25,158 nt of DNA from positions 1 to 25,158 of the forward strand of contig WQSK01000006.1 in the NCBI GenBank assembly GCA_009787915.1, read 5' to 3'. Under the pieces are notes generated by a model. That model was not told the origin of the DNA, searched no databases, and saw only the letters and a program-made list of their open reading frames with translations. Shown piece after piece: positions 1 to 7,647 of this stretch (position 1 is the first letter of the stretch; each line of letters begins with the position of its first letter). The stretch comes from Bacillota bacterium. Its GTDB lineage: Bacteria; Bacillota; Clostridia; Christensenellales; UBA1242. Both the position numbers and the translations under genes were made by a program.

Positions 1-410
1 TTAATGGATTTTGCAAGCAAAACAATTTGGCTGGCGTGCACGGAAATTTCACCCGTTTTGGTTTTGAAAACTTTTCCCGTAGCACCAACAATGTCGCCCA
101 AATCCCAGTCCAAGAACCGCGCATAGAGTTCCTCGCCGATGTCGTTGATTGAAACATAGAGTTGAATCTTGCCACTCTCGTCCAAGATGTGGATGAAACT
201 TGCTTTGCCCATTGCGCGCTTTAAAACAATGCGCCCCGCAACAGACACTTTTTTGCCTTCCACTTTTTCGAATGTGCCAAGGATTTTACCCGCACTATGG
301 CTCTTTTTAAACTTCACGATTTCAAAAGGGTCGTTGCCCGAATCTTTCAAGGCCTGCAATTTTTCTCGCCTTATGCGTTCCTGTTCAACTAGGTCAATTG
401 TGTTTTCCAT
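1..410 (-). CDS. lysS: Lysyl-tRNA synthetase (class II), N-terminal part, runs off the left edge
   Basis: The frame opens at ATG 410 and stays open to the window edge (136 complete codons). It begins MENTIDLVEQERIRREKLQ, a charged helix that leads into an OB-fold containing VSVAGRIVLKRAMGKASFIH, then ILDESGKIQLYV and DWDLGDIVGATGKVFKTKTGE. This is the anticodon-binding N-terminal domain typical of class II LysRS, which charges tRNA-Lys in the cytoplasm. The catalytic domain lies outside the window. AspRS and AsnRS share the fold, but the RRxKLxxLxxxGxDPF opening points to LysS. No Shine-Dalgarno is seen; a promoter ends 5 nt before the ATG, so the mRNA is probably leaderless. Confidence 0.85.
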   Translation of the reverse strand, partial: MENTIDLVEQERIRREKLQALKDSGNDPFEIVKFKKSHSAGKILGTFEKVEGKKVSVAGRIVLKRAMGKASFIHILDESGKIQLYVSINDIGEELYARFLDWDLGDIVGATGKVFKTKTGEISVHASQIVLLAKSI

Positions 411-415
411 AAGCA

Positions 416-444
416 AAAATACCATGGCTGTTGAAAAATATCAA
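416..444 (-). promoter_or_regulatory. Promoter of lysS (leaderless type)
   Basis: On the minus strand: TTGATA (439-444), 17-bp spacer, TATTTT (416-421), then 5 nt to the lysS ATG at 410. There is no room for a ribosome binding site. Confidence 0.6.
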
Positions 445-451
445 CATTTTT

Positions 452-517
452 TGGGTTTTTAACTGGGTTATTTCCAGGTTATTTCTGGGTTGTTCTTGGT
501 TTTATTCTGGGTTTTGT
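452..517. repeat. 11-bp tandem repeat array, about five degenerate units
   Basis: Units of 11 bp with consensus ctgggttattt run in register from 463 to 517 (ctgggttattt, ccaggttattt, ctgggttgttc, ttggttttatt, ctgggttttgt), with a looser copy just before. The reverse complement of the same unit recurs at 18801-18888. Each array borders a copy of the hairpin-rich repeat element. Confidence 0.75.
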
Positions 518-760
518 AAAACCCCCGTCACTTCGCGCCACCCCTCATTGCAAAAACCCCCAATAGAATCTCGGACGCTAAAGTTCCCCCGTGCCCCCCT
601 TTACAAAAGGGGGAATGAGTTCGGGTAAAAATTCCCCCTTTCTTAAAGGGGGTGGATGCCGATAGGCAGACGGGGTTTTTTATTGCCAATGAGAGGGTGC
701 CCGTTAGGGCGTGGGTTTTTTGTATCTGGGAGGGGTGTCGCAAACCGACGGGGGTTTTTA
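518..760. repeat. Hairpin-rich intergenic repeat element, copy 1
   Basis: The outer ends form an imperfect inverted repeat (aaaacccccgtc... at 518 and ...gacgggggttttta at 746-760). Inside are two 8-bp C5T3/A3G5 stem-loops (595-613 and 634-652). The right-hand segment (gtgcccgttagggcg followed by ggggtgtcgcaa) recurs almost unchanged at 19027-19088. The short ORFs inside it look like by-products of the repeat rather than genes. It accounts for most of the long lysS-rny divergent gap. Confidence 0.75.
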
Positions 761-803
761 AATTTTAGCACCCATATATTATATAGCAATACCGCGTCGC
801 CAC

Positions 804-832
804 TTGACTTTAATTGAGGCTCGGGTTATAAT
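804..832 (+). promoter_or_regulatory. Promoter upstream of rny
   Basis: TTGACT (804-809), 17-bp spacer, TATAAT (827-832). It lies about 90 nt before the rny ATG, so rny has a true 5' leader, unlike most first genes in this window. The leader (839-925) ends with a good Shine-Dalgarno. Confidence 0.65.
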
Positions 833-925
833 TGTTATGTGTAGTATTGACGGCGGGCGTGCCGTATCACCATATACATAAGTACTTCGCGTTACACTAC
901 AACAAAATTTAATAGGAGAAAAACA

Positions 926-2488
926 ATGCAAACAGCAGTTATTGTCATCAGTATCTTGTTTGCGCTTGTGGTTGGTTTCCTCGGCGGGTACTTTTTAAAA
1001 GTATTGTTAGAGCGAAAAGTTGCCGAAAAATCCCACAAAAGTGCAAGCAAAATTATTGAAAAGGCATTGGCAGAGGCATCTACTTTGAAAAAAGAAGCGA
1101 TGCTTGAGGCCAAGGAAGAAACCCACAAACACAAAGTCCAGTTTGAACAAGAGTTGAGGGAGAGAAGAGGTGAAGTTGCCAGATTGGAAAGCCGTGTGAA
1201 CTCGCGCGAAGAACAGTTGTCGAAACGCGAAGAAACAATCACGAACAGAGAGTTGTCGATAGAATCGATTCGTTCTAACATCGAGAACACGAAAAAGCAG
1301 GTCGACAAAAATTTGGTTGATGCAAAAGCAAAAGTCCAAGACGCCGTCACAAAGTTGGAAAAGATTACGGGACTCACAAAAGCGCAGGCCAAAAAAGAGT
1401 TGGTCGAGAGTTTGGTTGACGATGCCAAAACCGATGCAGCCGAGATGGTCAAGCGCATCGAAAATGATGCTCAAGAGGACGCCGAAAAGCGCGCAAGAAA
1501 CATCATCACTCAGGCGGTTCAACGTGTCAACGCCGACCACAGCAGCGAGGTTATGATATCTTCGGTTGCAATACCAAACGACGACATCAAAGGGAAACTC
1601 ATCGGGCGCGAGGGTCGCAATATTCGGTCTATCGAGGCCGCAACGGGTGTGGAACTCATTATTGATGACACGCCTGAAACAATTACGGTGTCGGGCTTTG
1701 ACCCGTATCGCCGCGAAATTGCACGTCGCGCGATTGAAAAACTCGTCAGCGACGGGCGCATTCACCCAGGTCGAATCGAAGAAGTTGTTGCCCACGTAAA
1801 AAAAGATATGGAAGTAGCGATTAAAGAGGCGGGGGAACAACTTGCTTATAATTGTAAAGTCCATGGTTTGCACCCAGAGATTGTGAAAACTTTGGGTCGT
1901 TTGAAATACAGAACCAGTTACGGACAAAACATTTTGAACCACAGCCGCGAGGTTTGCCACGTTGCGGGGTTGTTGGCGGTTGAACTTGGCGCAAACGAAG
2001 CGATTGCAAAACGCGGGGGGCTTTTACATGACCTTGGTAAAGCAACCGACCACGAAGTTGATGGTACTCACGTTTCGATTGGTGTGGATTTGGCAAAAAA
2101 ATACAAAGAAAGCCCCGAGGTTATTCATTGTATCGAGGCTCACCACGGGGATGTTCCTTACAATAGTTTGGAGGCTATCATTGTTCAGGTTGCTGACGCG
2201 ATTTCGTCAACACGACCTGGGGCAAGGCGCGAAAATGTTGAAAACTATGTGCAAAGGCTTAAAGACCTTGAAGCAATCGCCGATTCAAAACCTGGGGTTG
2301 ACAAGGCGTATGCGATATCTGCGGGTCGCGAAATCCGCGTAATCGTACGCCCAAGCGACGTCAGCGACGAAAAAGCGGTTTTCCTTGCAAAAGAAATCGC
2401 AAAGGAAATCGAGGAAAAAATGACTTATCCAGGACAGGTTAAAGTCAACGTGATTAGGGAACTTAGACACACCGAGGTGGCGAAATAA
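926..2488 (+). CDS. rny: Ribonuclease Y
   Basis: Membrane-anchored endoribonuclease that initiates mRNA decay. All expected parts are present over 520 aa: an N-terminal transmembrane helix (about 4-26), a long charged coiled coil (about 27-190), a KH domain with GREGRNIR (227-234), and an HD domain with H339 and HD at 368-369 (GGLLHDLGKATDHEVDGTH). The length matches the family. The start is fixed by AGGAGA six nt upstream of ATG 926. The next gene begins inside its stop codon, which suggests co-translation. In Bacillus, rny is followed by the phosphoesterase ymdB; here a different calcineurin-type phosphoesterase follows. Confidence 0.96.
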   Translation: MQTAVIVISILFALVVGFLGGYFLKVLLERKVAEKSHKSASKIIEKALAEASTLKKEAMLEAKEETHKHKVQFEQELRERRGEVARLESRVNSREEQLSKREETITNRELSIESIRSNIENTKKQVDKNLVDAKAKVQDAVTKLEKITGLTKAQAKKELVESLVDDAKTDAAEMVKRIENDAQEDAEKRARNIITQAVQRVNADHSSEVMISSVAIPNDDIKGKLIGREGRNIRSIEAATGVELIIDDTPETITVSGFDPYRREIARRAIEKLVSDGRIHPGRIEEVVAHVKKDMEVAIKEAGEQLAYNCKVHGLHPEIVKTLGRLKYRTSYGQNILNHSREVCHVAGLLAVELGANEAIAKRGGLLHDLGKATDHEVDGTHVSIGVDLAKKYKESPEVIHCIEAHHGDVPYNSLEAIIVQVADAISSTRPGARRENVENYVQRLKDLEAIADSKPGVDKAYAISAGREIRVIVRPSDVSDEKAVFLAKEIAKEIEEKMTYPGQVKVNVIRELRHTEVAK

Positions 2489-3288
2489 AACTTGCGATAT
2501 TTTCGGATTTGCATTTTCGCCGTCTTGGCGATACAGAGTACTATCGTGGTTTAGAGCGAAAACTTATACGGTTTGCCGAGCCGTTGTTTTCGAAACTCGT
2601 AAAAGACATAAACGATTTTGCGCCTGATGCAGTTGTCAATTTGGGCGACATTATTGAACACGTTAACGTGCAAACGGACACAAAAAACTTGGAAAAAATA
2701 TCCAGTGTTTTAAAACAAATAAATGCGCCACTGTTTTCGTGTGTTGGCAACCACGAGGTTATAAACCTTGAACCCGCCAAAGTCGCAAATCTCTTGGGGC
2801 AGGAAAAGCCGACGTTCTCGGCTGATGTTGGTGGTCACCACCTCGTGTTTTTAAGCCCGAGCGACAAAGAAACCGATATGCCAGGCGGTTACAAAATGAA
2901 ACGTACAATCAGTGACGCAGACCTTTTGTGGTTGAAAAACGATTTAAAAAACAACAGACTCCCGACCATTGTGTTTACACATTTTGGATTGGCGAAAGAC
3001 GACCTTGCGGGGAATCACTGGTTCGGAAGCGATTTGTATCGGGCGGAGGGGTTTCTTGAAAACGAGGATGCGGTTAAGGACGTCTTGCACGAGTCAAAAA
3101 ACTTGCTTTGTGTTTTTAACGGACACCACCATTGGACAAAAACCGTTATGGAAAACGGAATCCCGTACCACACGGTGGGAAGCCTAATCGAGGACACGAC
3201 TGGGAAGGGTGTCCCCGACGGCGTTTGGTTCAAGGTCGAAATTTGTGGCGGGAAATTGGACATATCTGAACAACATGTGGTATTGTAG
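2485..3288 (+). CDS. Calcineurin-like metallophosphoesterase, apparent ATA start codon
   Basis: Predicted metal-dependent phosphoesterase of the CpdA/class III phosphodiesterase type; the substrate cannot be told from sequence. Counted from ATA 2485 (267 aa), the metal-site motifs are D8-L-H10, GD (54-55), GNHE (88-91), H166 and GHHH (213-216). The frame is closed upstream by TAG at 2464 and contains no ATG, GTG, TTG or CTG before TTG 2509. That TTG lies inside the DLH motif and would remove the essential Asp. ATA 2485 has GAGGTG about 5 nt upstream and overlaps the rny stop as ATAA, which mimics the ATGA couplings elsewhere here. A sequencing error in this short stretch is the main alternative. 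Confidence 0.85.
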   Translation: MKLAIFSDLHFRRLGDTEYYRGLERKLIRFAEPLFSKLVKDINDFAPDAVVNLGDIIEHVNVQTDTKNLEKISSVLKQINAPLFSCVGNHEVINLEPAKVANLLGQEKPTFSADVGGHHLVFLSPSDKETDMPGGYKMKRTISDADLLWLKNDLKNNRLPTIVFTHFGLAKDDLAGNHWFGSDLYRAEGFLENEDAVKDVLHESKNLLCVFNGHHHWTKTVMENGIPYHTVGSLIEDTTGKGVPDGVWFKVEICGGKLDISEQHVVL

Positions 3289-3820
3289 TTTTGTGCAAAA
3301 CGAAAAAGCCCTTGCGACCCTCAAAAAATATTCGACCAATGTGGACCTGTTGAACCATGTGCGGGCGGTGTCGGCGTGTCTTGGATACTTTGCGGGCATG
3401 GCGGGCGAGGACGAAACCTTTTGGTCCGAAGTCGGAATTTTGCACGGGTTGGTCTATGATATTTTTTACGACAAACCGAATCAAGTTGTTACTGATGTCC
3501 TTGCTTTGGAAAAACTTTGCAAAAAACAAATACACGCAATTATGGCGCACGGGTTTGGGTCTTTGTCGGATGTCGAACCAAATTGTTACATGGAGTACAC
3601 CTTCATCGCCGTCGACCAAATTGCTGGGTTCGCGGTGTCTACCGAGGGTGTTCGCGACCTTGCGACTATTAAGGAAATGTTTGCGAACAAAGATTGTGCC
3701 ATTGGGACAGCGCGATTCACGGATATGTGCAAAAAAATGGGGAAGGACCCCGATTGGGTTTTGCGTGAGTCCCTAAACGCTGTAAACAGCATTGCAAATG
3801 ACCTAGTGTTTCATACGTGA
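3275..3820 (+). CDS. HD-superfamily protein with a degenerate HD motif
   Basis: 181 aa if started at ATG 3275; GTG 3293 is also possible, and neither has a clear Shine-Dalgarno. The protein follows the plan of a widespread uncharacterised HD-hydrolase family: LKKYSTNVDLLNHVRAV with the first metal His (H28), GILHG in place of the usual LLHD (H57-G58), AIMAHG, and MEYTFIAVDQIAGF. Replacement of the HD aspartate by glycine should weaken or abolish metal-dependent hydrolysis. It overlaps the upstream phosphoesterase by 14 nt, so it is the third gene of the rny operon. Its last 10 nt overlap convergently with the end of dinB. Function unknown. Confidence 0.8.
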   Translation: MWYCSFVQNEKALATLKKYSTNVDLLNHVRAVSACLGYFAGMAGEDETFWSEVGILHGLVYDIFYDKPNQVVTDVLALEKLCKKQIHAIMAHGFGSLSDVEPNCYMEYTFIAVDQIAGFAVSTEGVRDLATIKEMFANKDCAIGTARFTDMCKKMGKDPDWVLRESLNAVNSIANDLVFHT

Positions 3821-5148
3821 AACTCGTCAATAACTTCGAAATCGAGTTTGAACTCGCCCGTGATACCTGTTCCGAACATGATGCTCTCGGTTCCGTATTT
3901 TGCGCGAATCTTGTCAAAGAGTTTCCCCAACTTATCGTTGTCTTTTTCGTTGGTTTCATCAAAAAAACAAATTTGCTCTTCGTCCGTCACAAGGTTTGAT
4001 ACCTTGACTCTGAGTGACATAACAACCCCGCTAACGCGTGAACGTTGTTCCTCACTGGCGCTCGTCATGACTGGCGAGCCACCAACGTTTGTTTGAGGCA
4101 CACCCTGGGCATGGTTGCCGATTTTTTTTGTGACGGGGTCGGATTCAGGCAACCTCCACATTTTTTTGAATATCTCCAAGGCGTTTGCGTGTATGTTTTT
4201 TGCGGAACTTGTAGCTTTCGCTATGGTTTCTTGGGTAGATATCCATTCTAGGGTGACTCCGCGAACCGATACCGTGACCGTGGTGCCTTTGACACCTTTT
4301 TTGCGCATGCGGTAGGCGATTTCCTCGGACAACAGATACAACACCTGCGACACATCCGAGAGGCACAAAAGGTTTCTATGCAACGTGGTTCCATTCCCGA
4401 CGCTTTTGATTTCGTGTTTGTCGGTTGCCAAAGACACAGGGTCATCATCAACACCGTTTGCCGCGTCAATCAATTTATACGCGCCGATTCCAAGGTGACC
4501 CCTAAGAACTTCCGCATTTGCAACGGCCAAATCACCAACACTCAGGATATTTTGTTTTTCCAAAACTTTGGCGGTTTTCCGACCTATGTTTAAAAAATCT
4601 GTGATTGGTAACTTCCATATGATGTCGCGGTAATTGTCGCGTGTAATCTCGGTCGTGGCATCGGGTTTTTTGATGTCACTTGCCAGTTTTGCAAAAGTTT
4701 TTGTCCACGAAACCCCAACCGAAATTGTGAGGCCCAACTCCTCGCGCATTGTGTTTCGGATTGTTTCGGCCAATTCAAACGGTGTGGATTTAAAAAGTTT
4801 CAATGAACCCGTTACATCAAGCCAACACTCGTCACACCCAAACGGTTCTACTAGGTCGGTGAAACGATAATAAAGTTCGCGCGCAAGTTTGCTATATTTG
4901 TTGTAATCCGAATGATTTGTGCTGACAATAACAATGTTGGGGCAGAGTTGTTTTGCCTGCCAAATCGGCATACCTGTTTTGACACCGCATTTTTTTGCAG
5001 GCTCGGACTTTGCCAAGACTATCCCGTGACGCATCTTAGGGTCACCGCAAACCGCTACGGCTTTGCCCCGAAGTTCTGGGTTTTTCAAAATCTCTACCGA
5101 TGCAAAAAAATTGTTCAAATCACAATGCAAAATAACTCGGTCTTTCAC
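3811..5148 (-). CDS. dinB: DNA polymerase IV (Y-family)
   Basis: Error-prone translesion polymerase. D10 in HCDLNNFFASVE and D106-E107 in CDECWLDVT supply the catalytic carboxylates; the usual SIDE is CDE here. SVGVSWTKTFAKLASDIKKP, the HhH region ITDFLNIGRKTAKVLE and a little-finger domain follow. The start is GTG 5148, which overlaps the recO stop (GTGA) with GAGG 8 nt upstream, so the two genes are translationally coupled. The protein is long (445 aa) because of an unusual segment of about 38 residues (337-374) inside the little finger; see findings. The 3' end overlaps the HD gene by 10 nt. Confidence 0.95.
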   Translation of the reverse strand: MKDRVILHCDLNNFFASVEILKNPELRGKAVAVCGDPKMRHGIVLAKSEPAKKCGVKTGMPIWQAKQLCPNIVIVSTNHSDYNKYSKLARELYYRFTDLVEPFGCDECWLDVTGSLKLFKSTPFELAETIRNTMREELGLTISVGVSWTKTFAKLASDIKKPDATTEITRDNYRDIIWKLPITDFLNIGRKTAKVLEKQNILSVGDLAVANAEVLRGHLGIGAYKLIDAANGVDDDPVSLATDKHEIKSVGNGTTLHRNLLCLSDVSQVLYLLSEEIAYRMRKKGVKGTTVTVSVRGVTLEWISTQETIAKATSSAKNIHANALEIFKKMWRLPESDPVTKKIGNHAQGVPQTNVGGSPVMTSASEEQRSRVSGVVMSLRVKVSNLVTDEEQICFFDETNEKDNDKLGKLFDKIRAKYGTESIMFGTGITGEFKLDFEVIDEFHV

Positions 5149-5660
5149 AGGTACATCCTCGTGTCAGGGATTTGAATATCAAGGTACCTGACATATGCGG
5201 TATTGATATCGGTTTTTTCATCTATACCGTACCCAAGCGTCACCAACACGGCGGTAAAGTATTCCGTAAAAACCGCACGCGTTTGCGAGCCGTCAGAAAG
5301 GTCCGACAACGCCCCGACGGTTAGCAAAAATATTTTTTGTAAATCTTTTGTTTCCCCAACCGAAGCAACACGGCGTACCACCTCACAAATTGCACAGGCA
5401 AGGTAATATCGTTTTATGTCTTTTGTAATGTCATGGCAAGGATTAACCACGTGTGCGCCAACAATTTTGTGACCGATAATTGAAAACTCGGCGATTGTGA
5501 AAAGTTGTGTGGAGGATGTTAACTTGGCACCCTTTTTCAAAACACCAGAAGCCGTAAAGTTTTTGAGTCCCTCGGCACAGAGCAACGTAACCCTTAGGTC
5601 GGCTTCCGCCACCTTCTTTGTTTTTATGACAATTCCAAAAACGATTTCTGTATTTTTCAC
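5145..5660 (-). CDS. recO: DNA repair protein RecO
   Basis: RecO loads RecA onto SSB-coated DNA in the RecFOR pathway. The opening EIVFGIVIKTKKVAEADLRVTLLCAEG matches the RecO N-terminal OB-fold (GIVL...E.D..v.l.T). A helical region with YYLACAICEVVRRV, then VFTEYFTAVLVTLGYG, follows. At 171 aa it is shorter than typical RecO (about 240) and shows no zinc-binding cysteine cluster. I chose GTG 5660: AGG lies about 6 nt upstream, and a promoter (TTGATT-17-TATATT, 5676-5704) sits just before. ATG 5687 is in frame but has no binding site and would overlap that promoter. It is coupled to dinB downstream and lies next to a yqzL-like gene, as in Bacillus. Confidence 0.87.
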   Translation of the reverse strand: MKNTEIVFGIVIKTKKVAEADLRVTLLCAEGLKNFTASGVLKKGAKLTSSTQLFTIAEFSIIGHKIVGAHVVNPCHDITKDIKRYYLACAICEVVRRVASVGETKDLQKIFLLTVGALSDLSDGSQTRAVFTEYFTAVLVTLGYGIDEKTDINTAYVRYLDIQIPDTRMYL

Positions 5661-5675
5661 GTCCGACCTGTAAAT

Positions 5676-5704
5676 AATATATACCATGGACGAACAAAAA
5701 TCAA
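5676..5704 (-). promoter_or_regulatory. Promoter of recO-dinB
   Basis: On the minus strand: TTGATT (5699-5704), 17-bp spacer, TATATT (5676-5681), then 15 nt to GTG 5660, leaving a very short leader that contains AGG. The box region overlaps the start of the divergent yqzL-like gene. Confidence 0.45.
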
Positions 5705-5796
5705 ACATGACGGCGCAACTTGCATGGGAACTTTTCGAGAGCACAGGGCAAATCGGATACTATAATTTGTTCAAGCGTTTGGAAAAAGACTCTTGA
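5686..5796 (+). CDS. yqzL: YqzL-like small protein (36 aa)
   Basis: A 36-codon frame beginning MDEQKSNMTAQLAWELFEST and continuing GQIGYYNLFKRLEKDS. The core W-x-L/V-F-x-x-T/S-G-x-I-x-x-Y-x-x-x-K/R-x-x-E-K pattern is that of the tiny YqzL family, whose gene sits directly upstream of recO in Bacillus. Here it is also next to recO but divergent. A TAATAT box (5675-5680) ends 5 nt before ATG 5686 and there is no Shine-Dalgarno. The second ATG (5707) is an alternative start. The family's role is unknown. Identification rests on the short motif and synteny. Confidence 0.7.
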   Translation: MDEQKSNMTAQLAWELFESTGQIGYYNLFKRLEKDS

Positions 5797-5802
5797 ACCA
5801 TG

Positions 5803-5832
5803 TTGACTGATTCAAACGGCTTCTGCTATAAT
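5803..5832 (+). promoter_or_regulatory. Strong promoter in front of the lepA remnant
   Basis: TTGACT (5803-5808), 18-bp spacer, consensus TATAAT (5827-5832), then 6 nt to ATG 5839. This is probably the promoter of an earlier lepA copy, now driving only a 22-codon fragment and the 3' antisense side of the glycosidase gene. Confidence 0.7.
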
Positions 5833-5838
5833 GTTTGA

Positions 5839-5907
5839 ATGTCTGACCGCCAAAAATACATCCGCAACTTTTGCATCGTCACCTACATAGATATTTCAAA
5901 CATATAG
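5839..5907 (+). pseudogene. Truncated 5' end of a lepA copy
   Basis: Reads MSDRQKYIRNFCIVTYID and stops at TAG 5907. It aligns with the start of the intact lepA at 9954 (MSRQEFIRNFCIVAHID), and similarity ends before the P-loop. Most nucleotide differences are silent or conservative (for example atc/att, gtc/gtg, cgc/cgt). This suggests divergence while still functional rather than random decay after a recent duplication. It keeps its own promoter. Confidence 0.75.
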
Positions 5908-5935
5908 TGGTTTAATAGTTTCCAAAACACTATAT
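5902..5935. repeat. Inverted repeat at the lepA remnant boundary
   Basis: ATATAGTG (5902-5909) and CACTATAT (5928-5935) are perfect 8-bp arms. Three further pairs inside extend the stem after one mismatch. It has no T-tract, so it is unlikely to be a terminator. It lies where similarity to lepA ends. Confidence 0.5.
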
Positions 5936-5969
5936 AGCGGATAAAAATATGTCATAAAGTGTCGTTTTG

Positions 5970-6000
5970 GGTACGAAGTGGTAAACTAATTGGTAAACTT
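5970..6000 (+). repeat. 31-bp direct repeat, left copy
   Basis: ggtacgaagtggtaaact, three variable bases, then tggtaaactt. The same sequence, differing only in the variable bases, lies at 9852-9882. It ends exactly at the stop codon of the glycosidase-like gene. The repeat itself contains a 12-bp tandem duplication of tggtaaact. Confidence 0.85.
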
Positions 6001-7641
6001 CTACCTTGAAAGACGGTTGTTTGCCTGTATAATTGCATGCCACTTTGGAGCGACTTGCATCATGTTAGGTGCATTATAATCACCAACATTTTCAAGTGCA
6101 CCCCACGAACCATATCGCGATTCCCGTGTACCCACAAACGCAAAGTGCATGAACAAATCAACGCCTAACTTTTTGTGAAGTTTGAAATTTTTCATATAAA
6201 GTTCGTGCATTCGCGGATGAATCTGTGCGTCCCAAACCGCTTGATTATACGGCCAGACTTGTTGATTCCAAGGCTGCATGTGCTGACCACCTTCGTACAC
6301 AATAAGTTTCGCGCCGCTTGCATTTATTAGGTTCGCCATGTTGGTTTGGCTCTCGACATAATAATCCCAGCCATCAAAAATTGCCTGCAAGACATCATTC
6401 GCAGTAACGGTACTTGGGTTTTGCATCCATCTATCATGATCGACTTGGGTGAAATTAAAATATGCGGTAATTGAAATGGCGTCAGGCAAATCGTCGGTTG
6501 ATTTCCAAAAATCAATTGTTTCTTGCATGAACGGCAGGTGCATGTGGGTTTTAACCCCAACGGTGACGAGGCGGTTGCGGTAAGTTCCCGCGAACTCTTG
6601 CTCGAAAATTCGGAACGTCCGCGCCATCAAAAATGCCTGCTTGTGATGATTAGCGTTGTTGTTCCATTGATTCGCATATTGCTGCTGGATTCGATTTAAT
6701 TCTGTCACGACATGGGTACAAGCATTATTTGGATTATTGACCCATCGTCCTTGTGCAAAGCCAGGGTGCCAAATCTCGTTGCTGTACTCGATGAACAGTC
6801 GCAAATTTGGGTTAAGGCGCCCACGGATAAGGCGTGCCATCTCTCGTATATAATTGTCGTCTGCCAAGTGTGGAACGCAAAACCACGCGTCGGTTCCAAG
6901 TTCATTTGCAAGGTCAATCATAACTTCCAAGGGTAATCCAAGCCCAGGTCTATGCCATGACCAGTCATTCACCCGTGGGCGGTTTTGCCAATATCGTTGG
7001 ATACTGTCGTTTGTGGCTTGCGCGTCCATGAACCGAATTGCGTGCATGCCACCAAGTGCGGATAAAAAGTCACGTCTGAACAGCGGCATTGTGCTTTCGT
7101 TATTTGCGTATCGCACGGGAATCATGCGAAAGTTGCGCAAATGATTGCTTGGGTTAGATTGGCGAATAACAACACCGCGTTGGGTCGTGGACTCTGAAAG
7201 AGTGAGATTTTTGCGCCCTGGTTGTGATGAAACAATTTCCACGCCGCCGAAAAAATGAATGACACCCTCTCCATCATATAAAAACACATATTCACCCGCA
7301 TAAATGTTGTTAATTAAAACCGCTGGGGCAGATTCGTTCCAAAGGTAGGTGGGGCGATTAGGTGTAAACCCAAGCGGATATCCATCGGCGTGAATATTGC
7401 CCGTGAAACCGCCTTGCCAAATTTGTTCTGTTCCCCAAACATGGTTTCGTGTTTTCATAACATCATTGAATATCAACTGGCGAGCAAAAAAATACGGCGA
7501 GCCACTTATGTTCATTCCGATATTTATAAACCCATCATCGTCATCGCCAGTTGGCCACAAAAAAAATGTGGCAATACCCCCGCCGAGCAAAAACAAAAAT
7601 GCCAAAATGCTTGCGGTTATTATTTTGAATTTTCGGTTCAT
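6001..7641 (-). CDS. Secreted or membrane-anchored glycoside-hydrolase-like protein
   Basis: 546 aa. Residues 6-29 form a hydrophobic signal-anchor after MNRKFK, followed by an acidic GDDDDG stretch, so the protein should act outside the cell. The rest looks like a TIM-barrel glycosidase: MIDLANELGTDAWFCVPHLAD, then LFIEYSNEIWH (283-291) with a candidate acid/base Glu at 285 or 289, and LIVYEGGQHMQPW with a candidate nucleophile E450. Residues before about 200 resemble a beta-sandwich (VFLYDGEGVIHFFGG). I cannot assign a family or substrate. It has its own promoter inside the 3' end of the upstream gene. It belongs to the accessory module between the two lepA starts. Confidence 0.75.
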   Translation of the reverse strand: MNRKFKIITASILAFLFLLGGGIATFFLWPTGDDDDGFINIGMNISGSPYFFARQLIFNDVMKTRNHVWGTEQIWQGGFTGNIHADGYPLGFTPNRPTYLWNESAPAVLINNIYAGEYVFLYDGEGVIHFFGGVEIVSSQPGRKNLTLSESTTQRGVVIRQSNPSNHLRNFRMIPVRYANNESTMPLFRRDFLSALGGMHAIRFMDAQATNDSIQRYWQNRPRVNDWSWHRPGLGLPLEVMIDLANELGTDAWFCVPHLADDNYIREMARLIRGRLNPNLRLFIEYSNEIWHPGFAQGRWVNNPNNACTHVVTELNRIQQQYANQWNNNANHHKQAFLMARTFRIFEQEFAGTYRNRLVTVGVKTHMHLPFMQETIDFWKSTDDLPDAISITAYFNFTQVDHDRWMQNPSTVTANDVLQAIFDGWDYYVESQTNMANLINASGAKLIVYEGGQHMQPWNQQVWPYNQAVWDAQIHPRMHELYMKNFKLHKKLGVDLFMHFAFVGTRESRYGSWGALENVGDYNAPNMMQVAPKWHAIIQANNRLSR

Positions 7642-7647
7642 ATAAAA

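Noticed and set aside
528..743. ORF reading MRHPSQIQKTHALTGT on the minus strand, with a sister at 18782-19072
   Set aside because: Both lie wholly within the hairpin-rich repeat copies; the similarity of the two peptides is explained by the DNA repeat, and neither has a promoter or binding site of the usual type.
837..881. 14-codon upstream ORF 4 nt after the rny -10 box
   Set aside because: The AUG would be at or before the predicted RNA start, and the peptide has no attenuator-like features; rny has its own good Shine-Dalgarno.
1007..1960. 317-codon open frame antisense to rny
   Set aside because: Shadow of the rny reading frame; its composition (Phe/Arg/Asn-rich) fits a codon-usage artefact, and rny is unambiguous.
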